Shown here: positions 33,875 to 46,009 of the stretch, one piece after another
How positions within the stretch are numbered: the stretch's first letter is position 1
How the letters are laid out: every line of letters begins with the position of its first letter
DNA from: Humulus lupulus
Taxonomy: Eukaryota; Streptophyta; Magnoliopsida; Rosales; Cannabaceae
Direction of reading: 5' to 3'
Assembly (NCBI RefSeq): GCF_963169125.1
Contig: NC_084800.1
Coordinates: 55,660,866-55,724,865, forward strand
DNA length: 64,000 nt
The notes under the pieces: generated by a model
Database searches by the model: none
Seen by the model: only the letters and a program-made list of their open reading frames with translations
What the model was told of the DNA's origin: nothing
Program-made: the position numbers and the translations under genes

Positions 33875-36069
33875 TGTAACGCCCTGGCTACCCCAGAACA
33901 GTTACGGTGAACGGTGGACCGAAAATTTGACTCATTGCCTGAGTCCTTTGGTCAAAAACGTGCTCTAAGTGTGATTAACAGGTTAAGGTACAAAACCAAT
34001 AAAGAGGAAATGGAGATTTTATTACAAACTGCTCTGCAGAGCTAAGCAAAACATTTACAAGTGGTTCTCAGTACAAAATGGTCATTATAGTTGTAAAGTT
34101 ACAGTCCCGCCGACCTAAGCGGCAAAAAATAGGGTAAACCCCCTAGTTCCTCTGAGAACACCTTGACCGTGGTGGTCAAGCGGCCGCATATGTACACATC
34201 ACCACATCAGCTCTCCACTCAAGGCTAGGTGAGCTTCTCTTTCCCTTTACTTGCACCACATAGCACCCATGAGCCAAAGCCCAGCAAGAAAACATAATAC
34301 TTTTCATAACATCATCAAATGATTATCATTATAATCACACTGAGCATAAAGCTTTCAAACAAATGAATAACACATGATTTTAGCGGGAGAGTGGCTGTTA
34401 AGTAAGCCACTAGCCTCCAAGCTCTCTTTTCTAGCAAGAGAGTGGCTGATAGGTAAGCCACTAGCCTTCAAGCTCTGTTTTGTAGCGGGAGAGTGGCTGA
34501 TAGGTAAGCCACTAGCCTCCAGGCTCTGTTTGTTCATCGACCCTCAGGGTCGGTCAGGCATTAATGCTCCTTGAGTCATTCAATGCTAATGGTCGATTAG
34601 ATCTAATCTCTGTTGGCTTGCGTGATTCACGCTAAGGCCGTTCTGACAAGTAAGTCAGCGCTTCCTGACCTGTGTCCAGTAACACTGCCGAGCCTGACAA
34701 ATAAGTCACAGCCTCACAGCTGATACTAACACTTTTGTCGATTCTGTATTCAATCCATGTCCATATTTATACAATCAACATGCCTCACAAATATCCATGC
34801 ATGTCACACTTTGGGTGCAGTTTTCTTACCTTTGATTCGAGCTAAAATGAGCAAAAGAACAACCTTTGAGAACAGTTTAGCTTTTAGTCCTTTAGCGGTT
34901 ACCTAATCACAACACATATGGGATACCATCAATAATCAAGATAATCAAGGGTTCTCAAACCATTATCTAACCTCCAAGAGATCAATCCAAACTAATCCAA
35001 GTAGCAAGGACACTCTCGAGGCCTAAAACTAGGTTTCCAGGGTCAAAACGAGCAAACGGGGCGAAAACAGGGCAAGGGCTGCGGCCCCCAGAATTTTCCA
35101 GAGGCAAGCGCCGCGGCGCCCAGCGAAACAGAAAGGCCACCTGCTTCTTCAAAGAAGGGCCGCGGCGCCACAAGAACAGGGCCACGACGCTCCACCCTGG
35201 GCCATTCCCAACCGCGTTTCTAACACTTAAAAGCCTCCAAAATCATCCCTAAACATTCCCCAATCATCAAAACAAAGTTCCCAAGCTTCCCCATGCATTA
35301 AAACCCTCAAAACCCAAGGCTCGAACGAACCGAAAACTCAAAAATTCACAAATTCAATTCAAAGCTTAGAAACTCGGAAAAACTCAAAACTTAAACTTCG
35401 ATTACCTTCAATTGGGTTGTTTTCCGTCGAATCCTTCGGTTAAGAAGCTTCTAATCTTCCCTAGGATCGCTATGCCTCGATTCTCACTCGATTCTGACTC
35501 CTAGAACTCAAGATTTCGTCAAAAAGGCTTAAACGGTAAAACAAACTTTGAAAAGGGAGAACGGAAGGTTTTCTTATCGTATGTTCTATCTGATAAGCTA
35601 CTTCAACCTTAAGTAACCTCAAATAAAACCTAATGCTCGGGGTCCCGAAAACACCCCTGGGGACATTATAGTCAAAACCTCCAGAATTTCACCCTGATCT
35701 CAAATATTCCCAATGTATCATCAAATGAACATTTCTATTACCCCAAAATTGACCACATTATGGTAAAACCGCTAATCCACTAAAAATAATCGTCTCATGT
35801 CAAATAGCTCGAATATATCTCCATAATAATGGAATCTCATTCACAAATCACATCATGCACCCAAATACACAAATTACCCTCAACGGGCCAAATTATCATC
35901 ATACCCCTGTAATTGTAAATATGGACTCATATGCATGCATTTCACATCATATCATAATATAATCAACATATACATGCATTTAATCAATTAATAACATAAT
36001 TAAGCAAGTATGGCCCTCCCGGCCTACTATTCACGCCGTTAAACTCATCGGAGAATTCGGGGCATTACA
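33875..36069 (-). mobile_element. Solo LTR of family X in the copia 5' LTR
   Basis: Runs from TGTAACGCCCTGG to GGGGCATTACA (reverse complement of the 5245-7602 LTR), 2195 bp, with perfect TCATC duplications (33870-33874 and 36070-36074). It contains no coding region. Three tandem GTGGCTGAT.GGTAAGCCAC-type units at 34380-34530 are part of this LTR family and have a counterpart at 21420-21560. Confidence 0.95.
34380..34530. repeat. Short tandem repeat inside LTR X
   Basis: Three units of about 60 bases, each with GAGAGTGGCTG and AAGCCACTAGCCT, i.e. a GTGGCT...AGCCAC inverted repeat. The related copy at 21420-21560 has units of about 43 bases with GAGTGACTGA...GTAAGTCAC. Confidence 0.8.
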
Positions 36070-36196
36070 TCATCTCTATATATTCAATTCAATGCTCTAA
36101 ATAAAATGTGTTCCTGGATTGTTGTATGAGCATGCAATGTTGATTTGAATCTGATTTATAGATTTAATGCTCATAATATTGTTTTACAATTAACAA

Positions 36197-36211
36197 TTGG
36201 TATCAAGAGCC
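36197..36211 (+). other. Primer binding site of the copia element
   Basis: TTGGTATCAAGAGCC begins two bases after the 5' LTR end. TGGTATCA-GAGC is the usual complement of initiator Met-tRNA in plant copia elements. Confidence 0.8.
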
Positions 36212-36623
36212 AGGTCTTTTGATTTTAGAGCTTATTGTCATATACTTCAGTTTTTGTCAAATTTTTTTTTACAATGAAATTTTTTAATTGGGTTTTTGAA
36301 GGAAATTAGTATATTAATCATCAATGGGTTCAGACCATTTTTTTTTCACAAAATTTTGGGGAATTTCTTGAGTGTTTTCGGCCATATATACCCTTTTTTT
36401 TTTCCAAAAACTTTCATAAAAAAATGTATATATGATTGTGGGTTTTGAGAGTCTTATAACCCAAATGGAGGCCGGAAAGTGATAGAGGATGAGACGTGGA
36501 GCAAAACCCCTCAAATGGAGTCCGATTCGGTGGCCGGAGATGGCTTATCCGGCCGAGTCACGAACTGGGTCACGTAGACCCGAGATGCAGACCCACGGGT
36601 CAAATTTGGGTGACAGGGACGAT

Positions 36624-36830
36624 AAAAACGACATGTCATTTTGCCTCTGTCAGGCAAAAAACGACATGTCGTTCGTACTGACATGAGCCTCCTTCAGCGC
36701 CAAAACGACACGTCGTTTGACGTGTGAGGGGTCGAATTTTTGGTATAAAAACGACAAGTCGTTTGGCATGTGAGGGTCGTTTTTATATTGAAAAACGACA
36801 AGTTGTTTTTTAAAAACGACACGTCGTTTT
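36624..36830. repeat. Six AAACGAC-NN-GTCGTTT palindromes
   Basis: Copies lie near 36625, 36657, 36702, 36748, 36792 and 36812. The central two bases vary (AT, AC or AA), and the flanks differ, so the palindrome itself is what is conserved. Confidence 0.85.
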
Positions 36831-37415
36831 CTGAAATCGTTTTTTTAAAAATAAAAAAAAAGGAGAAAGGGGCGCGTGTAAGCTCCATTTTGGGCAATTT
36901 TTCACCATTTTCACCCAACTTTTAATACCCTATTTTACATACTTTTATGCACAAAATTAATCCATGAATTATATTCATAATTGTATTTGTATTTAGTCTT
37001 TTGTGGCATGAATCTTATTATATATTGTCAACAATTATTGTTTATTTTCTTACCTGTCGTAAGAATAAGCACGTGAATTGTTTAGTAAAGAGGAACATTT
37101 AAATAATTATTTATTTAAATTTTGTGTTTTTTCCTCCAAAATTACATTAAGATCTATATAAGTAATTAATTATCCTATTGATAATAATTGCTTGGTAAAG
37201 ATGCTTAATATGGTGAAGAAAATTTATTAAACATTATGAATCACAATTTATCTATCCTTTCGATAGTAAATTAATGTATTTGATTATAATGTTTAATAGA
37301 TTGTTCTTACCTGTGTATGAGTTCTATTTTGTATGTTTTTCTAAGAACTCTAGCATACATAATGATCATTTGTTATTTTGCGATCATATATTGATGAGAA
37401 AAGAGCACAAATGAC

Positions 37416-38429
37416 ATGGTTTATCATAACATGTATTTAATAGTTATTGCTCTTGTTTCTCATTCAGCTGTAAGCATTCCTAGATCTCCTGCCGTCTTGA
37501 CACTGAATGCAACCAACCACAAGCAGTGGATTGAAAATATCACGATGAACTTGACCTTCATGAAAATGGACTTGGCCTTGAGAATTTATGAACCATCTAA
37601 GCCTGCTGATGATGCTACTGAAAAGGTTAAGAAATCTTACGAGGACTGGGAACACTCCAATCGTTGTTGCTTGATGCTTATGAGATATCACATGGACGAG
37701 TCCATTCGTGATAGTATTCCCAAGTCTGAAAATGCAAAGGATTTTCTTGCTGCCATTAAGGAAAAGTATAAGAAATTCTCAAAGAATGAGAAGAATGAAC
37801 ACTTGAACATGCTGCATCACACTGTTTACGATGGTTCAGGTGACATTAAGGCCCACATTGACAAGCTCATGGGCCACTATCATAAACTTAAGGCCATGGA
37901 TATGGACCTTGGTGAGGATTACATGGTGTGGTTGGTGATGGAGAACATTCCATCTCAGTTTGATGCGATCAGATCAAGCTATAATGCTCAGAAAGAGCAA
38001 TGGATTGTTGGGGAGATGTCTGCTATTCTTGTCAAGGAAGAGGAGGACATGAGAAAAGGTAGGGCAAGAAGTATCTCCATGGTGACGAACCCAAACAATC
38101 CTCACAAGAGAAAGTTCACTTCCAACAACTCTAGTGACCAAAAGCATCCTAAGAAGAAAGCCAACCATCCTAAGGGAAATGGGCAAGCTAGCTCATCTTC
38201 AACTGGTCATAAGAATGAGTTTTTCAAAGGGAAGTGCAACTTTTGTCAATGCTTTGGGCATAAGAAAGCTGATTGTCGAAAGCTCAAAGCTCACTTAGAG
38301 AAGAAAGGTAATTGTCTTGTGATGGTTTGTTTAGAGTCCAATATTATTGATGTGCCCTCAAACACTTGGTGGTTAGATACTGGAGCTACAATTCATGTTA
38401 CAAATTCCTTGCAGGCAGTGACAAACTGA
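37416..38429 (+). pseudogene. Copia gag plus protease start
   Basis: An open frame of 337 codons. The gag part carries the copia-type gag polypeptide region (LNATNHKQWIENITMNLTFM and WEHSNRCCLMLM), a basic linker, and a CCHC zinc knuckle CNFCQCFGHKKADC that binds the RNA. Near the end WWLDTGATIHVTN is the aspartic protease active site (DTG). A TGA at 38427-38429 stops the frame inside the protease; the following 38430-39515 stays in the same frame, so only this one nonsense codon parts them. The first ATG (37416) may lie upstream of the true start because the first residues look unlike gag. Confidence 0.9.
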
Positions 38430-39872
38430 AGAAGACCGAGTAGGTTGGAGGAGCATGTATACATGGGAGACGATACTAAAGTCAGAGTTGAATTTTTTGG
38501 GACTGTTAGACTGCAGCTAAATACTGGGCATTTTTTGGAGTTGCATGATGTTGCTTATTTACCCTCTATTAGGAGGAATTTGATTTCTGTATCTATGTTG
38601 GATAGACTAGGTTATAGTCTTCATTTTGGAACTGGAAAACTGACTTTGTATCGTGACTCTATGTTGGTTGGAAATGGGACTTTATGTGGAAACTTATATA
38701 AGCTTGATTTACATGATGTTATTCCTGATACTTCTACTTCTTCTTGTTCTTCTTCTCTTAATGCTATTGTTGGATCAAAACGTGCAAGATCAGATTTGAA
38801 ATCTTCTATGCCTTGGCATAAACGTTTAGGCCATATTTCTAGAGATAGAATGGAGAGATTGGTGAAGGATGGTGTACTTCAGGATCTTGATTTCTCTGAT
38901 TTCACTGCCTGTGTTGATTGTATAAAAGGAAAGTTGATTGCCAAGGTTAGAAAGAGCAAGTCAGACAGGTGCACAGATGTATTGGAGACTATTCATACTG
39001 ATATTTGTGGGCCTTTTGTTCCACCTGCTATGGGTGGTTATAGATACTTTATCACATTTATTGATGATTTTTCCCGATATGGTCATGTCGAGCTCATTCG
39101 TGAAAATCTGAATCTTTGGATACTTTTAAGATTTTCAAGACGAGTTGAGCTTCAAAAGGGAAAGAAGATTAAAACTGTCAACTCTGATAGAGGTGGAGAG
39201 TATTATGGGCGTTATGATGAAACTGGAAGGAACCCCGGGCCTTTTGCCAAATACTTGCAAGAATGTGGTATTGATGCAAGATATACAATGCCAGGGACAC
39301 CCCAACATAATGGAATCGCTGAAAGGAGAAATCGCACACTTCTTGACATGGTGCGCTGTATGTTGATTCATTCTAGCTTGCCAGAATTTTTATGGGGTGA
39401 GGCATTAAGAACTGCTGCTTATATCTTGAATCAAGTACCTAGTAAGTCTGTCCCAAAGACACCATATGAGTTGTGGTCGGGTAAGAAACCGAGTTTGCGT
39501 CATTTTCATGTTTAGGGATGTAAAGCTGAAGTAAGGCCCTATAACCCACAATCTAAGAAACTTTATCCGAAAGCTATTAGTGGCTACTTTGTAGGTTACA
39601 CTATTGGATCGAGGGGTTCCAGGTTCTATTGTCCTTCTCACACCACCAGAGTGATAGAATCAGATAGAGCTGTCTATTTTGAAGAAGAATTTGGTTCAAG
39701 TCAAGGGTCAAGAGAAATTGTATTCAGGGAAGAACATGTTTATGTCCCTGTACCTGTTGCTTCCGCTTCCGCTCCTGTTGATGACCCTGTGATTGAACAG
39801 ATTCCGGTAGAAACTCATGATGAACCTCAAAATCAAGACCAAGGTGAAAATCTTGATATTGGGGATGATGAA
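38430..39872 (+). pseudogene. Copia protease end and integrase (first part of pol)
   Basis: It continues the protease frame, then the GAG-pre-integrase finger [17 protein letters not shown] with CVDCIKGK, and the integrase core: IHTDICGPF (first D), [14 protein letters not shown] (second D) and [14 protein letters not shown] (E). A TAG at 39513-39515 interrupts the sequence after LRHFHV; homologous reading continues at GCKAEVRPYNP. A small indel pair changes the residues near 39100-39140. The frame ends where a solo LTR is inserted at 39873; pol resumes at 42237. Catalytic residues are all present but the gene is broken. Confidence 0.85.
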
Positions 39873-42231
39873 TGTAATGCCCCGGATTCCCTATTATGGT
39901 TAATGGCTGGATTAGTAGGCCGGGAGGGCCATAACTGTTTAATTATGTCATTAAATGCGTTTATGCATGTTTATGAGAATTATATTATCATATGATGTTA
40001 AATGCATGCATGTGAGCCCACATTTGTTTACAGGGGTATTATGGTAATTTGGCCCGTTGAGGGTATACTTGTATATTTGTATGTGTGATAATGATATATT
40101 GTGAGACCACATTATAATGTGGATTGGTTCGAGTACTCCGACATGAGACGATCGTTAAACGTGATTATCGGTTTGGTCATAACAGGTTTGAGCTCGGGGC
40201 TCGGGGTGAGTCTCGGGGTGATATTAAAGGTTATAGCGTTACCGGGTATTTTAGGGTAACGGGTTATGAAATATTGGAGTTTGAGGATATTGAGATTAGC
40301 GGGAATTGGGAAGCGTTAATTATAATTAACGGGTTTAGCGGAATGTACCAATTTTGCCCTTGGGGTGGCTTTGGAGACTTAAGATGACATGAGGGGCATT
40401 TTGGTCTTTTTAGGGGTGGATATATATGACTTAAGTGGCTGGAGCTGTAGGAAAAACAGAGAAAAAAAACAGGGGTTTGCCTTCTTTCTCTTCCCGTACA
40501 CCACTTTCTCCATAGCTTTCCTTGGTGTTTTGTGTTCAAGGTGGGATATCAAGCTAAGGAACCTCAAGGTTGAGTTAGTAGACTTGGTTCTGCTTGTGTG
40601 GGAGTTCAAAACAGGTTTTGAGGTAAGTTTTGGTCATTAAACTTAAGACATGCTCTGTTTTTCGTTTTGGTTTTTAACTCCTGGATTTTGATGTGGGGAG
40701 TGAGAATTAAAGGGAGTTTTTGGTGTTAGATGATTGGGTTTTGGTGAGGAGGTGTTATAGGTAAGGTTTGGGGGTTCAATTACATGTTTGGAGAAGGTTT
40801 TAAGATGATTCGAGGGACTGGTTTAAAGGGAAAAACGCAGGGTTAAATTCTGGTTCGTGTGTGGCCGACTTGCTGATCTGGGCTGGGCGCCGCGGCGCAG
40901 CAGGGGTGCGCCGCGGCCCTTGGCATTTGGCAGGCAGGGAGCCTCTCTGTCTGGAGGCGCGCCGCGGCGCAAAAGCAGGGAGGGCCGCGGCCCTTAGAGC
41001 CAATTTTGCTAAAATAAGGTTTTTAGCTTGGGGATTCAAACCATAGGCCTCGGGGTTGGACCTAGTACCCGGTTGGGTAGTATTTGATGTCTCGGGGGCT
41101 GGGATTTGGTTTGGGAACCCTTGGTTATCATTTTTTATTGATGAATCCTATATTTTGGTTATGACCAGGTGACCGTCGAGGAATTTAAAGGTTGATCGTT
41201 CTCAGGGGTCGTTCATATTATAATTTTCACTCGAACCAGAGGTAAGAAAACAGTATATGAATACAGTTGCACCCTGTATAGGTATATAACATGCGTGGTT
41301 TGATACTTGAGGCATGTTGGTTGATATATGTGACGTGGATTGCATATTAAATGCTATTGAACGTTGATTATCTGCTTAAGACACTGACTAGTCAGGGACC
41401 GACTCTAAAGTCGAGAATTATGCATTGAATAGCTCTATAGCATTAATGCCAGACTGACCCTAAGGTCAAGAAACTTATAAGCGCTTGCCTGGTCTACGAC
41501 CAGATGATTATAGCCAAGGTATATGACCCCGGTGACTGTCTGTCACAAGGCTAAGGGACGTTGTCCATAGTTTCGACTCTAGAGTCGTGAGGAAGGTTAT
41601 GTTGGTGACCAATCACCATGCACCTGTCCTGATCAAGCTTATGAGAGAAATCACCTATTAGTTAAGCCCTGGTGACCCTATTGTCACATGGCTAGAGGGA
41701 GCGATGCTCATTACTGTGACTTTTGGCTATTGTCACCTATCTGTGGGACTGATAGTCCTGAGTGGTTATTATGAATGTGGTTGATATTCCATCATGTTTT
41801 ATTATGTTTTTTTCTTGCTGGGCCTCGGCTCATGGGTGCTATGTGGTGCAGGTAAAGGGAAGGAAAAGCTTGGCCAACCCTGAGTGGAGAGCTTGGGCGA
41901 TGTAATGTACATACAGGGCCGCTTGACCGCCACGGTCAAGGAGTTCTCAGAGGGACTAGGGGTTTTCCCTATTTTTGCCGCTTAGGCCGGCGAAGATTGT
42001 ATAAATGGAACTGTAGCAACTCTTTTGTAACTTGAATTACTTGTAAACATTTTAAAAGGCTCATGAGCAGTTTATTTACTTAATGAAAAGTGCCCTTCCC
42101 TTTTTACTGGTTTTACACCTTAACCTGTTAACGACACTTAGATCACGTTTTTAGCCAAAGGACTCGGGTAGCGGGTCAAATTTCCGGTTCACCGTTCTCC
42201 GTAATTGTTCTGGGGTAGCCAGGGCGTTACA
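39873..42231 (+). mobile_element. Solo LTR of family X in copia pol
   Basis: 2359 bp from TGTAATGCCCCGG to AGGGCGTTACA with perfect ATGAA duplications (39868-39872 and 42232-42236). It is collinear with the chromovirus LTR at 5245-7602 and has no internal region. It is in the opposite orientation to the other solo copy in this same copia element. Confidence 0.95.
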
Positions 42232-43901
42232 ATGAAGCTATGGTGAGAAGATCACAGAGAACCCGCAGGTCTGCTATTCCTAATGACTACCTTGTCTATT
42301 TACAGGAACATGAGTTTGATGTGGGAGACACTTTTGAGCCAGTTACCTATCAAGAAGCTATGAATAGTCCTCAATCTGCGTTGTGGATGGATGCAATGAA
42401 AGATTAGTTGAATTCTATGTCACAAAATGAAGTTTGGGAGTTGGTTGAATTACCCAAAGGTTGCAGACCCATTGGATGAAAATGGGTGTATAAGATCAAA
42501 CGTGACTCGAATGGGCAAGTGTAAAGGTATAAGGCTAGGCTTGTGGCTAAAGGCTATAGCCAGAGAGAATGTATTGATTTCAAAAAAACATTTTCACCTG
42601 TTTCCACCAAAGATTCGTTGCCAATTATTATGGCTATAGTTGCTCATTTTGATCTAGAACTCAATCAAATGGATGTGAGGACTGCCTTCTTGAATGGAGA
42701 TTTATTTGAAGATGTTTACATGACTCAACCTATTGGTTTTGAGAAGTCTGGCAAAGAACACATGGTTTGCAAGCTCAAAAAGTCTATCTATGGGCTTAAA
42801 CAAGCATCAAGGCAGTGGTATCTCAAGTTCGATATGATTGTCACTGCAAATGGCTTCAAGGAGAATGTAGTAGATCAATGTATATACATGAAGGTCAGTG
42901 GGAGCAGCTTTATTTCTAGTATTGTATGTTGATGACATCTTGCTTGCATCTAATAATTCTGATCTGTTGTCTGAGACGAAACAACTTTTGTTTAGCCATT
43001 TTGATATGAAGGACCTTGGTGAGGCTTCCTATGTGCTTGGGATTCAGATTCTTCGGGATAGGGCTAATGGTATTCTTCGTTTGTCTCAGAAGACTTACAT
43101 TGATCGGATCTTGAAAAGATTCAATATGCATGCATGTTCTCCTGGGAAGGCACCAATAGTGAAGGGTGACAAGTTCTCAAAGGCTCAATGTCCACAAAAT
43201 GATAAAGATAGAGATGAAATGAAAGTCGTTCCCTATGCATCACTGGTTGGTAGCTTGATGTATGCTCAAGTATGCACACGCCCTGATATTGCTTTTGTTG
43301 TCGGCGTGTTGGGTAGATACTTGAGTGATCTTGGTCTTAGCCATTGGAAAGCAGCTAAGAAAGTGATGAGGTATCTTCAGGGTACAAAGGATCATATGTT
43401 GACTTACCGGCGAGCTGACACTCTTGATATAGTTGGGTTCAGTGACGCCGATTATGCAGGATGCGTGGATGATAAAAGGTCCACTTCAGGCTACATTTAT
43501 ATGATGGCTGGAGGAGCTGTTTCATGGAAAGTGTCAAGCAGACACTCACAGCTTCTTCTACGATGGAGGCAGAGTATATGGCGTGTTATGAGGCTACTTG
43601 TCAAGCAATATGGCTGCGAAATTTCATTTCAGCATTGAGTGTTGTAGACTCTATTTCGAGGCCGCTGAAATTGTATTGTGACAACTCCGCAGCAGTAGCT
43701 TTCTCTAAGAACACTAGGAGTACTTATCGCTCAAAGCATATTGATATAAAGTACTATTTTGTTAAAGAGAAAGTCACTGAGTCCCTCATTTCTATTGAGT
43801 ACACGCCTACCACTAGCATGTTGGCAGACCCACTAACGAAAGGCTTACCTATATGTGTGTTTTTAGAACACGTTGCCCGAACGGGATTGTCAGGAGCCTA
43901 G
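42232..43901 (+). pseudogene. Copia RT and RNase H (second part of pol)
   Basis: RT motifs include TYQEAMNSPQSALWMDAM, LNQMDVRTAFLNGDLFEDVY, KSIYGLKQASRQWY and the catalytic LYVDDILLAS near 42922-42951. RNase H has FSDADYAGCVDDKRSTSGY, TASSTMEAEYMAC and LYCDNSAAVAFSKN, giving the expected acidic residues, and ends at 43901. Breaks: stops near 42405, 42477 and 42520, a frame change near 42895-42925, and another near 43525-43535. Downstream 43902-44290 is 3' untranslated. Confidence 0.9.
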
Positions 43902-44290
43902 CTTGTTGAGCTCAGTGGGAGTTTTGTTATTTATGTATTAAACATGCTAGTATTTTGTATGGATTGCTTATAGCTTGTGTTTTATTCTGAACATGCATAA
44001 TGATAATTGAAGCCAGTTCTTGTTGTTGTTATTACGTATATATGTTTATATATGTATATACTATTGTTCAACGAAGTGACAGGTACAAAAGAAGATGAAT
44101 GCGCATAGTCTCAATCAATTGTACCTCATGCATGTTTGGTTTGATAGTTAATGGTTGTTATGATATTTAAATGTCTACAGGGCCAAGTCATATGTAATAT
44201 TTGTATCCTATCGATATAATATTATGTATGATTTATTTGATTGCCATATATGTGTTAGACAATATTATGGTGGTTTGATTATATTGTCCA

Positions 44291-44300
44291 AGTGGGAGAA
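44291..44300 (+). other. Copia polypurine tract
   Basis: AAGTGGGAGAA immediately before the 3' LTR, a classical copia plus-strand primer sequence. Confidence 0.85.
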
Positions 44301-44832
44301 TGTTAGAATTTTATATGGACTAATATAATTACAAACATAATTCCATTATCACAATCATTTTCTAGAGTGCCTACGAATAGTTAAAGACCATAATGGGATG
44401 GTTAATATTAATCTAATTGCAATTGATGCACATGGTAGCACCCTAAAGACTATAGGTTGGCCCATTAAACCATAGTCCACCATATCTAATAATATAAGCC
44501 CAATAGGCCTAATATACCTCTTAGGGTAAGAAGACATACGAGACATATATATAGAACATATGTGTTGTTGGGTAATGCGTGATGTATGTGGTTTTGGTAA
44601 GGGTTGCTTTCCATAAGTTCTCTCTTACATTGTTTTTCTAATATTGTTTTGTGTAGATCGTGAGATATTCAAGGATGAACATTGGAGACTCAATGTCAGG
44701 TATGTTTCATCTCTATATATTCAATTCAATGCTCTAAATAAAATATGTTCCTGGATTGTTGTATGAGCATGCAATGTTAATTTGAATCTGATTTATAGAT
44801 TTAATGCTCGTAATATTGTTTTACAATTAACA
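44301..44832 (+). repeat. Copia 3' LTR (532 bp)
   Basis: TGTTAGAATT...ATTAACA, matching the interrupted 5' LTR. It contains a likely TATA (CATATATATAGAAC near 44543-44556). Confidence 0.95.
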
Positions 44833-44837
44833 TAAGT

Positions 44838-45770
44838 TTGTTGAAATGGTTTAGTTTTTATTTTTTCCTTCATAGAGGTTAATAAACAATATAGTGGCAA
44901 CTAATTATGAGATTTATACGGTAAAGCCACATTTTTTGTCCTTTGGTTTAATATTTTTTTTATGAGTTTAATTTTTATAATAAGGGCCATGATATTTTTT
45001 AGGGAACAAATCAATGGCAAAATATCTGTTCATATAAAGATTGGTGTGCAACCTTGCAAGAGGTTAAAATTAGATTTATTTTTTATTAATTTTTTTTTTC
45101 AAATCTAGACAAATTTGGTTTGATATAGCAAGTAACAACCATTACCACTAGCGCCTAACTTCACTCTTTATTTTATTTGTCTTTATCTTATAATGTTCGT
45201 AAAATGGCTACAGCCACATGATATTTGGTGTCTAAAACTTTACCAAACATTGTGTAAGCAAAGTGATATTTGACCATTTTGTTAATGAATCTTTGAATAA
45301 ACGTTAGTAGATCCTTTTCATAATGGTCATCATGTTGAGTTGAGATATTGAGAAACGCTGCCCCAATTAGACTAAATGGTCAGTTGAGGACTACACTCGT
45401 CATGGGTCACAAAAGTCAAAAGTTTTGAATAGGTAAAAACATACACACACCCATTACTTTAATAACCTCATCATTTTTTTCCCTTTGCTTTTCAGAAAAA
45501 TATCCAATTCATTGGCACTTACAAAGCTCTCTTTCTCTTTTATTTTTTCCGTAGCATATCCAGAAGGCTGTACGTAGTTGAGATGAAATAATTTTAATTT
45601 GTTAATTTTTGTTGACAAATGTTTTTTGTCAACACAATAAATGAGTTAGCAATGAGCCCTTCGAATGATTGTTACAAATGTGTAAATGAAAGTAGCTAGA
45701 AATTTACGAAAAGTAAAATATCATTATTATTTTTTAACTTTATATTTATTTAATTATCGATCTACTATAA
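44838..45770. other. Intergenic, no gene seen
   Basis: AT-rich sequence between the copia element and a small MITE. No coding signal or recognisable repeat. Confidence 0.5.
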
Positions 45771-46009
45771 GAGCATTCTCAATGGTTCATGTAAAATACT
45801 TATTTCTAAAAAATAGAAAAGATATGGTAAATTATCTCTTCCATAAGCTATTTTATTTTAGTTATATATATACTAAGCATTATTCTTCTTTCAAATCATG
45901 TTTTCTTAATTTCTTTACTTACGTTTTATATTGAACTCATCAATTAAATATTCAAACATATATAATATAAAAATTTGATGATATATTTTAGAAATGGTTG
46001 GGAGTGCTC
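45771..46009. mobile_element. Small MITE, Harbinger/Tourist-like (239 bp)
   Basis: The left end GAGCATTCTCAATGGTT and the inverted right end (GAGCACTCCCAACCATT) match at about 14 of 17 positions. Both sides carry TAA (45768-45770 and 46010-46012), the three-base duplication typical of PIF/Harbinger elements. It is AT-rich and noncoding. Confidence 0.7.

Larger units (their letters stand above)
33464..36195 (+). repeat. Copia 5' LTR, split by a solo LTR X
   Basis: It starts TGTTAGAATTTTATATG and ends TTTTACAATTAACA. Removing the inverted LTR X (33875-36069) and one TCATC leaves 532 bases, exactly the size of the 3' LTR. Confidence 0.95.
36196..37415 (+). other. Copia leader (5' untranslated region)
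   Basis: About 1.2 kb between the LTR and gag with no credible gene. It holds six AAACGAC-NN-GTCGTTT palindromes at 36624-36830, described separately. Short frames across these give repeated KNDMSF-type peptides and are incidental. Confidence 0.6.
33464..44832 (+). mobile_element. Ty1/copia retrotransposon with two solo LTRs nested in it
   Basis: Matching LTRs lie at 33464-36195 (with a 2.2-kb insertion) and 44301-44832. Order inside is primer site, leader, gag, protease, integrase, RT, RNase H, polypurine tract: the copia order. Flanks are TAAAT (33459-33463) and TAAGT (44833-44837), a duplication with one mismatch. By hand I count about 15 differences over 532 LTR bases. One nonsense codon separates gag/protease from integrase, further breaks hit integrase, RT and RNase H, and a solo LTR splits pol at 39873-42231. 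It is not autonomous. Confidence 0.95.
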
